Source: Lachnospiraceae bacterium
Lineage (GTDB): Bacteria > Bacillota > Clostridia > Lachnospirales > Lachnospiraceae
Reading direction: 5' to 3'
Length of the DNA stretch: 64,000 bases
Assembly: GCA_017432565.1 (NCBI GenBank)
Contig: JAFRIW010000063.1
Location: forward strand, 1 to 64,000
In this document: one piece after another, positions 23,562 to 31,100 of the stretch
Position numbering within the stretch: the first letter of the stretch is position 1
Layout: every line of letters begins with the position of its first letter
The notes under the pieces: generated by a model
What the model was told of the DNA's origin: nothing
What the model saw: only the letters and a program-made list of their open reading frames with translations
Database searches by the model: none
Position numbers and translations under genes: made by a program

Positions 23562-23780
23562 TTACTCCTTTTCTGATACCACCTGCCCCGGCGAAATCAA
23601 CGAATCAATGTACATATCCACCTTTTCCCGGTCATACAGCACCCTGCTGCCAATGCGAACAACTGCCCCGGCATCCATTGCGACTTTAAGCGCAGACACC
23701 CTGCCCAAATTCAGATACCGCTGCAGTTCAGCATTTCCGAGTAAACGTCCCGTAGTATCACTGTTTTTTCTAAGATTCAT
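23562..23780 (-). CDS. Excisionase-like helix-turn-helix protein
   Basis: A 72-residue protein. The segment LLGNAELQRYLNLGRVSALK followed by GAVVRIGSRVLYDREKVDMYID is a winged helix of the MerR/Xis-like (HTH_17) class, as in many excisionases and AlpA-type activators. The ATG at 23780 has AGAGGAG 9 nt upstream; the longer frame up to 23870 would run through the operator region. First gene of the xis-helicase operon. It could direct excision with the integrase; arm repeats at both ends would be its or the integrase's targets. Confidence 0.72.
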   Translation of the reverse strand: MNLRKNSDTTGRLLGNAELQRYLNLGRVSALKVAMDAGAVVRIGSRVLYDREKVDMYIDSLISPGQVVSEKE

Positions 23781-23850
23781 TCCGCTTTGCTCCTCTCTAT
23801 GTGTTGTCTGTAAGTTGCCATGAGTACTCATCACTGGTATTATTGCATTA

Positions 23851-23905
23851 TCGTAGTTTTTACACATCAATCGTAATTATTATCTTTTAGTCGTAATTTT
23901 TACGA
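23851..23905. promoter_or_regulatory. Three repressor operators spaced 20 bp
   Basis: TCGTAGTTTTTAC (23851-23863), TCGTAATTATTATC (23871-23884) and the palindrome TCGTAATTTTTACGA (23891-23905) start exactly 20 bp apart, two DNA turns. They lie between the divergent repressor and xis-helicase genes. The layout is that of a lysis/lysogeny-type switch with cooperative repressor binding. Confidence 0.75.
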
Positions 23906-23925
23906 TTACCAGAATAGGGGGCATC

Positions 23926-24558
23926 ATGAGCGAACTAAAGCAATTTGACGGTAACACTCTTGCTGATCGACTAATGGAAGTGTCTGGTTTGAATCAAGAG
24001 CAATTAGGGGCAAGTTTAGAAGAATATGGAATAAACAAAGATAAAATATCTTTATGGCGTAGGGGAAGAAGTCTACCAAAAGCAGACAAGCTATTTACTA
24101 TCGCCAGAAAGTTTAACTGCAGCATAGATTATCTCATTGGCATTTCAGACAAAAACCCGAATAGTACAGCTACGCAGTATACCGCCCGGGACGTTTGCCG
24201 CATGCTTACCGAAATAGATGAACAATATCACTTTATATTCGATTCAGAAGAAGAACCGTTGAATGATGAAGATATAGAATTGCTTGTCCCCTCGCCAGAG
24301 CAAGAACAAATAGATTTTCTAAAAAAATTGACACGAAAGAGAATTATTTTTTCCTTTATTACTCATGCGCAAAGAATATATGGTGACGAAATAGACACCT
24401 TTAATACTGCTTGCCTACACATAAATAATTATCTCTTAAAATATAAACCACTTAAAGAAAGCCTAATATTTTTTCCATCTGAAAAGGATAGACTTTATAC
24501 AAGATCGAAAATTGAAGAATTGCTACGGCGTGTTCCAGATGAACTACCACCCGGCTAA
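23926..24558 (+). CDS. XRE/cI-like transcriptional repressor
   Basis: A 210-residue protein. Residues 10-75 are an XRE helix-turn-helix (ADRLMEVSGLNQEQLGASLE, KISLWRRGRSLPKADKLF, then IDYLIG, a typical end of the domain). The C-terminal part (80-210) is acidic then helical, without the Ser-Lys protease motif of LexA-like repressors, so induction would not be by RecA-driven self-cleavage. AGGGGG lies just before the ATG. Divergent from the xis-helicase operon and facing three operators, it is the likely maintenance repressor of the element. Confidence 0.8.
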   Translation: MSELKQFDGNTLADRLMEVSGLNQEQLGASLEEYGINKDKISLWRRGRSLPKADKLFTIARKFNCSIDYLIGISDKNPNSTATQYTARDVCRMLTEIDEQYHFIFDSEEEPLNDEDIELLVPSPEQEQIDFLKKLTRKRIIFSFITHAQRIYGDEIDTFNTACLHINNYLLKYKPLKESLIFFPSEKDRLYTRSKIEELLRRVPDELPPG

Positions 24559-24613
24559 ACTGGTAGCAGGATTATGATTGATTATCCCTTGAATTTACAG
24601 CCTTTTTCCCTTG

Positions 24614-24649
24614 TTTTTTACGCCATTTTTTACGCCACTTTTTACGCCA
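24614..24649. repeat. Arm-type direct repeats, right end
   Basis: Three tandem copies of TTTTACGCCA, with cores starting at 24616, 24628 and 24640, exactly 12 bp apart, in the same orientation and period as the two copies at the left end (19181-19200). Candidate integrase or excisionase arm sites. Confidence 0.7.
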
Positions 24650-24734
24650 TTTTATGTCAAAATGATAGTTTTTGGATGGATTGCAACAGAACGTGACAGT
24701 ACAGAAAAGTGTTAGAAAAGCCTATAAAATCAAC

Positions 24735-24765
24735 AAAAACCGCCACCCTATAGCAGGTGACGGTT
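24735..24765 (-). terminator. tRNA-Trp terminator (element-supplied)
   Basis: The stem AACCGCCACC (24738-24747) pairs with GGTGACGGTT (24756-24765) with one wobble, followed on the minus strand by TTTTTG. It lies 15 nt after the tRNA 3' end. Part of one arm is inside the attachment repeat, so the element restores both the tRNA end and a working terminator. Confidence 0.8.
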
Positions 24766-24796
24766 ACTCATAAACTTAAGCAGGGGAAGAGGGATT
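24758..24796. repeat. Right attachment repeat (att)
   Basis: A 39-bp exact copy of 19102-19140, made of the last 16 nt of the tRNA-Trp gene (24781-24796) and 23 nt of trailer. Confidence 0.92.
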
Positions 24797-24852
24797 CGAA
24801 CCCCCATGAACGGTTTTGGAGACCGTGATACTAGCCATTGTATGATTCCCCT
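24781..24852 (-). tRNA. tRNA-Trp (anticodon CCA)
   Basis: A 72-nt cloverleaf on the minus strand. The acceptor stem AGGGGAA pairs with TTCCCCT, with G73 as discriminator, the usual tRNA-Trp identity base. The D arm is ATAC/GTAT, the anticodon arm ACGGT-CTCCAAA-ACCGT with CCA at the tip, and the T arm contains GTTCGAAT. CCA is not encoded. It stays intact although the element sits in its 3' end. Confidence 0.95.
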
Positions 24853-24885
24853 GTACGCAGCCGGCTTCTGCTGCCGACTTGACGA

Positions 24886-24914
24886 ATTATAGCACAATGA
24901 TCCGATCAGTTCAA
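24886..24914 (-). promoter_or_regulatory. Promoter of tRNA-Trp
   Basis: The -35 TTGAAC (24909-24914) and -10 TATAAT (24886-24891) on the minus strand are exactly 17 bp apart. Transcription would start about 27 nt before the mature tRNA. Confidence 0.85.
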
Positions 24915-24975
24915 TACATTTCTTTTCTTCAATTGTGCTGTCGATCCGCAGGCACCGGCTGCTTTTTCCCGGTAA

Positions 24976-27402
24976 TCACTCCCCGGGAATACAAATGCGG
25001 TTTATTATAAAGTCAATCGAGTACGGCGTGCCGTTTCCGACATGCAGCGCCTTTCCGCCGGATTTTTCCTGGTTGTGTCTGGAAGCTTTCTGAGTATAAA
25101 TGGCGCAGTCGGGTTCATCAATGTACTCGCTGATTTTGCCGTTCTGCCGCCAGCTCTCGGTTCCTGTCGATGACAGTTTCATGAGGTCCCCGTATTTTCC
25201 GTCATCATCCGGATCCCCTGTAAAGGTCATTGTGATCTGATACTCCTGTCCATAGTCGGGATCGCCGTCAGCAAAAGAGGTCTTATAAACGGTTTGTGCG
25301 CCGGAGGTCAGATCGATCACGAAAGTCTCTTTGTTCGTGAAGTCGATCTCGTTTCCGCTGCTGTTGCTGTAGCAGATGTACGGTGTGACTTCCATCGCAG
25401 TCGGGTGAACCTCTCTCATAAACCTGAACAGCTCAACAACATCGGATGCGCCGGAGTACGCATACGGTTCCACCCAGTTCTCCCCACCGGCAGGCTTTTC
25501 TTCCGCTGTCTCTGTCTTGCCCTTCGTGAGAGTCTCCAGGAAAGTCTCCATCCCGTCTATGAAATCGTCCAGATCGATGTATGTGCTGCCCGGGGCGATG
25601 GCCTCGTTATCTTTCAGTGTCTGTTTCACCGTGTTTTCCGGCAGATCGGCGGCCGGATCGAAAGCCGTCTCTTCAGGCTTTTCTCCGGATTCCATCAGTT
25701 CCACGCCGTGCTGAACTGCCGCATCCGCCTCCGCTTCCGTATAGCCTGAATCTTTCAGAACCGTCTTCATGGCTTCCTGCTGCTCAGGAGAAGTTCCGGC
25801 CTTCGTGTCCTGAATATTGAACAACACGCCGTTCGGGGTGTTATCCACTTTGATTCCCATCACAGTGCCTTCTGACGGGTCGATGTTGCCCAGGCCAAAA
25901 GACAGAATGCCGAAGAGGTTGGAAGCTTCCTTACCGTTGTTCGTGGTCAGAGAGGTAAGCAGCTTCTCGTATTCCTCAAGCTTCGTAGCATCATCGATCA
26001 GTTTATTCACATCACTGATCTGGTTCTTGATATTGTATCCGACACCGGCTATGCCGACGATCATGTTCGCCGTTTTCATCACACTGCTGTCTGAGATTTC
26101 ATCTGCCCTCTTTGTGACTTTGTTTTCATCCGTACCGTAATACAGCGTCGCTCCGGTTGAAGTAACCTCCAGAGTGCTGTTTACCGCTCCCATCACGATA
26201 CCGCCGCCGGTCGCGATCAGCTCACCCGTCGCCATGGTCGCGACAGCCCCCGTGGCAACCGGAGCCGCCGCGATCACCAGACCGGCCACTGTCCCGGCTG
26301 TTTTCAGCGTTTTGGCCACTTTAATGCACTCTGTCGCCTGGTCTGCGATCTTTGTCGCATCAGCGCCTTCCAGTGTCGCCTGAGCTATTTTCAGTTCCGC
26401 ATAGGCGTGTTTTGCATCCGTTCCCAGCAGCTCGGCGAGGGCCTTGATCTTCTGGCCGTTTCTGGCCTTGTCATAGGCGTCCACGATCTCCTGGGCTGTC
26501 ATTTCGGAAGCCGACCTGTCTTTGGCATACGCTGTCGTGACAAACAGGCCGCCGAGGGTTGCCCCCGTGTCCGCACTTGCTGTCTGCAGCACTTTGATCT
26601 CCGGCGGATCCCGCCTGTCATCCGCCTCCATCCACAGATCCACGGACCTGCCGAGGCTCTCACTGATCTTGTCCGCGTTTTCAAATGCCGTGAGGGCATC
26701 GTCAACCAGCTGTCTCAATTCCTCCGGGTCGGCATTTTCCGCGTCATATGTACTCAGCAGTTCCAGATACATCCTGGCTTCGATGTAATACTGCAGGGCG
26801 ATGTTTGCTTCCATGCCCACCATTGCCTCCGGGCCGGTCGGATTGGGAAGAATGACCTGGACACGGTTGACCGCGCCGCCCGCATCCTGTGCCTGGCTTC
26901 CCGGATTTCCTCCTTTCTTCAGGAAGAATCCGGGCTTTACAAAGCCGGTCACGACGATGCAGACGACCAGGATCATCGCGATCAGACTGAACATGCCTCC
27001 TTTGCGTTTTCCGGCTTTTTTCCCGGCAGGTGCTGACATCTGCTTTACCCGGGCCATGTTCTGCTGAAACTGCGCAGCATTCCACTGCGGCTGCGCCATG
27101 TTCTGCTGCGGCTGTGCCATGTTCTGCTGCGGCTGTGCCATGTTCTGCTGCGGCTGCGCTGCATACCGCTGCGGCTGTGCGGGCCGTCTCTGCTGCTGAG
27201 GAGCAGCCCCGGTCGGCGTACCGCAGAATCTGCAAAATACGGCAGAAGCGGCAATCTGCCTGCCGCAGTTTTCGCAATACATCATTTTCGGTGCTGTCTG
27301 CTGCGGCTCCGCGTCAATCCGGGACCCGCAAAATGTACAGAAATCAGTGCCCTCTTCGAGCGGTGCTCCGCATTTGCCGCAGTATTTCATTTCAGTTGCC
27401 AT
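24976..27402 (-). CDS. Zinc-ribbon membrane-anchored protein
   Basis: An 808-residue protein. Two zinc ribbons open it (CGKCG...CTFCG and CENCG...CRFCG, about 8-70), then a Gln/Pro/Met-rich stretch with tandem AQPQQNM heptads, then a basic segment and one membrane helix (about 140-160), leaving about 640 residues outside. The outer part is Ala-rich and helical at first, with a Gly/Ala-rich hydrophobic region near 370-410 (AGTVAGLVIAAAPVATGAVA) that may enter a membrane, and a beta-rich end. The ATG at 27402 has GGGAG about 10 nt upstream. It follows the lipoprotein gene at 27424-27984 by 21 bp. Function unknown; a cell-envelope sensor or scaffold is a guess. Confidence 0.7.
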   Translation of the reverse strand: MATEMKYCGKCGAPLEEGTDFCTFCGSRIDAEPQQTAPKMMYCENCGRQIAASAVFCRFCGTPTGAAPQQQRRPAQPQRYAAQPQQNMAQPQQNMAQPQQNMAQPQWNAAQFQQNMARVKQMSAPAGKKAGKRKGGMFSLIAMILVVCIVVTGFVKPGFFLKKGGNPGSQAQDAGGAVNRVQVILPNPTGPEAMVGMEANIALQYYIEARMYLELLSTYDAENADPEELRQLVDDALTAFENADKISESLGRSVDLWMEADDRRDPPEIKVLQTASADTGATLGGLFVTTAYAKDRSASEMTAQEIVDAYDKARNGQKIKALAELLGTDAKHAYAELKIAQATLEGADATKIADQATECIKVAKTLKTAGTVAGLVIAAAPVATGAVATMATGELIATGGGIVMGAVNSTLEVTSTGATLYYGTDENKVTKRADEISDSSVMKTANMIVGIAGVGYNIKNQISDVNKLIDDATKLEEYEKLLTSLTTNNGKEASNLFGILSFGLGNIDPSEGTVMGIKVDNTPNGVLFNIQDTKAGTSPEQQEAMKTVLKDSGYTEAEADAAVQHGVELMESGEKPEETAFDPAADLPENTVKQTLKDNEAIAPGSTYIDLDDFIDGMETFLETLTKGKTETAEEKPAGGENWVEPYAYSGASDVVELFRFMREVHPTAMEVTPYICYSNSSGNEIDFTNKETFVIDLTSGAQTVYKTSFADGDPDYGQEYQITMTFTGDPDDDGKYGDLMKLSSTGTESWRQNGKISEYIDEPDCAIYTQKASRHNQEKSGGKALHVGNGTPYSIDFIINRICIPGE
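27089..27151 (-). repeat. Tandem 21-bp coding repeat
   Basis: Three head-to-tail 21-bp units (27089-27109, 27110-27130, 27131-27151) encode AQPQQNM heptads of the zinc-ribbon protein; a fourth, diverged unit follows to 27172. Such an array can change copy number by slippage. Confidence 0.85.
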
Positions 27403-27423
27403 CGCAAACCCGTCTCCCACTTT

Positions 27424-27984
27424 TTATTCTTCAGTAAGCATTTCAATCAGAGTGAACTGCCCGTTTGCATCCTTCGTGACCGGGAGTCTGATGGCCATCA
27501 GGGAATCCGCGCCGACATAGTACTCAAGCCTGACGTCGTACGCTCCGTCTTTGTCCTCCCGTTCCTCTATTGCAGCCAGTTCGCAGGGCCCTCCGACCGC
27601 ATACCGCATCCCGGAATTATCCAGCCATGTCAGAAACTCCTCCGGTGTGATCCCCTCTCCCAGGTTCATGTCATCGTAGAGTTTCAGGAGCGCGTCGGCT
27701 TCCGGGGACTGTTCTTCCACAGAAAAATCATCGCCGAAGACCACACCTGCATTCACCTGATACATGTCATCCATGATCGTCGTAATGTAGGCATAAATCT
27801 CCGTCTCCCCCCAGGTTTCAACCAGGGTTTTCTGGTCCTCTTCATATTGTTTCCAGGCGTTCTCTGTCCGCGGTCCGATCATTTTCTCCCCTCCGCACCC
27901 TGCAAGAAAAGCAGCTGCGGAAGTCAGAAGGAGTATGCACAGAAAGCGGATCGGTCTTTCCCATAGAAAATGCATGTGTTTCAT
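27424..27984 (-). CDS. Lipoprotein of unknown function
   Basis: A 186-residue protein with a signal peptide and lipobox FLAGC (lipidated Cys about 29), so anchored outside the membrane. The mature part is acidic and mixed alpha/beta, with a segment WLDNSGMRYAVGGPCELAAI and a closing strand region (YDVRLEYYVGADSLMAIRL). AAGGAG lies 6 nt before the ATG. It is in operon with the zinc-ribbon membrane protein, so the two may act together at the envelope. No family recognised. Confidence 0.72.
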   Translation of the reverse strand: MKHMHFLWERPIRFLCILLLTSAAAFLAGCGGEKMIGPRTENAWKQYEEDQKTLVETWGETEIYAYITTIMDDMYQVNAGVVFGDDFSVEEQSPEADALLKLYDDMNLGEGITPEEFLTWLDNSGMRYAVGGPCELAAIEEREDKDGAYDVRLEYYVGADSLMAIRLPVTKDANGQFTLIEMLTEE

Positions 27985-28150
27985 CTCATTCTCCTTTCCG
28001 GGCCGGCAGGTATAAGACGGCCCCAGACTTTATCATAACGTTCTGCCGACCGCCTCGGAATATGTGAATACTCATCTGTCAATGACACTTTATTTGTCAC
28101 GCTTTGGGAGGATACTTTCTGCCGGGGAATGGCGGAAATTTACAGACAGA

Positions 28151-28182
28151 AAATCCCCCTGAAAGCCAGTGGCTTCAGGGGG
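28151..28182 (-). terminator. Terminator after the RND transporter gene
   Basis: CCCCCTGAAAGCC (28155-28167) pairs with GGCTTCAGGGGG (28171-28182) with one bulge, followed on the minus strand by ATTTT. It sits 7 bp after the stop codon. Confidence 0.8.
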
Positions 28183-28188
28183 TTCAGA

Positions 28189-31100
28189 TCACAGCTCAAT
28201 TTCTTCGAAGTCTTCGCCGTCAAACGGTCCGCCGGAAGAATCTGCAGCGTTGTCTGTACTCTCTTCCTGCTCTTTCCTCTGCTGGGCGAGGTACTCGGCG
28301 GCATCATCCGGAATATCGTCGATATCGTCTCCGATTACGACATTCATGGGCTGTCTGCGGAACAGCATGTCGTAGACGACCGGAACGATGAACAGGGTCA
28401 TCAGGGTCGCATAAATCAGGCCGCCGGTAATCACGATGGCCATGCCCCGGCTGAGCTGGCTGCCCATGCCGTCGCCGAAGAGCATTTTGCCCATCGCGAG
28501 GACCGTTGTCAGCGTAGTCATGAGAATCGGCCGCATACGGGTTTTGCCTGCTGCAATAAGCGCATCCCGTCTGGTCAGGCCGCCGGTCCGGAGCTGATTT
28601 GTGTAATCGACGAACACAATGCCGTTATTGACGACCGTGCCCATCAGCACTAGAAAGCCCATGAGGGACAGCAGGGAGAGCTGCTGCCTGGTAAAGATCA
28701 GACCCAGCATGCCGCCGGTGAAGGCCAGCGGGACGGTGAACAGAATGATAAACGGTGAAAGCAGACTCTGGAACTGCGCCACCATGACCAGGTAAATAAA
28801 GGCCAGTGCGAGGGCAAGCATCTTGGACATCTGCGTAATCATCTCTTTAACCTGTACGGTCTCTCCGCCGATCTCCGCCGTGTAGCCGTCCGGAAGTTCG
28901 CGGTTGATCCGGTCGAGCTCTCCTTCCAGACTGCGGGACAGCAGGGTTGTGTTGTAGCCTTCCGCCGTATCCGCAGTAACCGTCATGTATCTGCGCTGAT
29001 TTTCCCGGTTGATCTGTCCCGGGGCTGTGGTCTCTTCGAGCACGGCGAATTCACCCAGCTTGTGGACCTTTGGCTCGGAGGAAACAGTCGTGCCGGGGAA
29101 AGCGAAGCTGCCGGATTCATCCTCGGTTTCTTCGGAAGCATCGGCATCTTCGGATCCGTTCTCTTCCGCCGACGTACTTTCCCCACCCATCATAGCAGCG
29201 AACAGATCTTCCATGCTCATCTCGGAGTCGCCGCTAAGGCCCATGCTCTCCAGGTCCAGCCCGCCCATGCCGGACATTCCGCTCATCCCGCCCATGCCGC
29301 TCATCCCGGACATTCCACTCATTCCGCTCATCCCGGACATGCCGCCCATGCCTGCCATGCCGCCGGCGGCCGCGCCGCCCATGGAAACTTCTTCGAATTC
29401 CATGTCCAGCAGGTTCTCGCGGGTCAGAAGATCCGTCTCGTCTTTGATGATGACCTTCAGGGTGATGCCGTCCGCCGTGATGGTGGTGGATGTGACATCC
29501 GTCTGCATCCGCGCGGCGATCTGGGAATAAATCTGAGCAACGGTCAGGCCGTAGGACATGGCCTTGTCCTTATCAATCACGAGGTGCAGCGTCTGTTCGT
29601 CGTTCTCCGTTCCGTTGGAGATGTTCTCGAAGCCTTCGATCTTCTCCGCCGCGGCCATGACATCCTCGGAGATCTGTGTGTCCTTCTCCAGATCCTCGCC
29701 GTAAACATTGACAGTCAGTCCGGAGGACATGAAACTCTGAAGATCGCTCATGCCGCCGGAGGAGACGATGACGGTACTCTCGAGATCTTTTGTCGCCTCG
29801 CGCAGTTCATCCGCCAGAGCCTGAATCTTCTTTCCGGAAGCACCGTCCGCCGGTGACACATAGCAGATATAGTTTCCGTAGACATCAGCCGAAGTCGTAA
29901 AGGAAGCGACCAGTCCGAAGGTGCTGCTCTGATCCATCGCACCGATATCGCCGACGCCCGATACCTCCATCAGCCTCCGGATTGCTTCGTCCGCCATCTC
30001 ATAGGATTCGCTGCGGGTGACGCCCTCAGGTGTACTGATCGCCACCTGGATGCTGTCCGAAGCCATTTCCGGCAGCATGACAATGCCCATCCTGATCAGC
30101 CACAGAATCGCCAGCACCAGCAGCGCAACCGCGCCGCCGAGCGGCACAGCCTTATGAGCAAGGCACCATTCAAGGGCCCGGCCGTATTTTGCCAGAATCC
30201 GGTCGAACAGACTCTCCTTCTTCTCCCCGCTCGTGCGCAGAATCACGCTTGCGGAGGCGGGCACGACGGTCATGGCTGTCACCAGGGAAGCGGTCAGGCA
30301 GTAAGTGATGGACATGGCCATCGGGACCAGCAGTTCGCGCACGGTGCCGGTCGTGAAGACCATCGGTACAAAGACACAGATCGTGGTGAGTGTCGATGCG
30401 ACGATCGAATTCGAAACCTGTTTTGCGCCCTGGACGGCCGCACGGGCCGGCGCGACGCCGCGCTGGCGCAGGCGGATGATGTTTTCCATGACGACGATGG
30501 AATTGTCCACCAGCATGCCGATGCCGAGCGAGAGGCCGGACAGCGTCATGATGTTCAGAGAGAGGTCCGAGAAATACATCAGAACCAGCGTAAACAGAAC
30601 CGAGAGCGGGATGCTGATGCCGACCATGATCGTCGGACGGATGTCCCGCAGGAACAGTGCCAGAACCAGAATCGCCAGCAGTGCGCCGAGCAGCATGCTG
30701 GTCAGAATATCCTGCACGATCAGGGCGATGTAGGAGCCCTGGTCCATCATCGTGACAATGTGCAGGTTCTCGTCGTCCGCCATCCGCTGTTTAATCGCCG
30801 CGCCGCAGTTTTTCGAAACCACGCTGGTGCCGGAGGTGGAACCTTTGAAAATGGCCATCACGACGCTGCTGTCTCCGTTCAGCTTGGCGTAGCTTAAATC
30901 CGCATTGTCGATGACGGTAATATCCGCCACATCCTCGAGGCGGATGGTTCCGATGCCGTCCACGTCGGCCAGCAGCGCCCCCGCGATATCCAGGTCGCTC
31001 TCATACTCATCGCCGATTTTCAGGAGCCATGAGTTGTCGTTCTCATCATCGATGTAGCCTGCCGGCATGGAGAAATTCTGCGCATAAATCAGCTGTGACA

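Larger units (their letters stand above)
19102..24796. mobile_element. Integrative element in the 3' end of tRNA-Trp
   Basis: The element is bounded by identical 39-bp direct repeats (19102-19140 and 24758-24796). The right copy includes the last 16 nt of an intact tRNA-Trp gene; the left copy is the displaced 3' end. One repeat unit measures 5,656 bp. It carries a tyrosine integrase next to the left end, an excisionase-like HTH gene, a RepA-type helicase gene, a divergent repressor gene, a ribbon-helix-helix gene and two small unknown genes, and is visibly AT-richer than the flanks. No capsid, terminase, relaxase or conjugation gene is present, so it is likely a satellite or mobilisable island using helpers, or a replicating integrative plasmid. 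Confidence 0.9.

Noticed and set aside
24614..24649. Short CRISPR-like array
   Set aside because: 12-bp period with no spacers and matching copies at the other end of the element fit integrase arm sites.
27089..27172. CRISPR-like regular repeats
   Set aside because: Units are directly head to tail without spacers and keep the reading frame of a coding gene.
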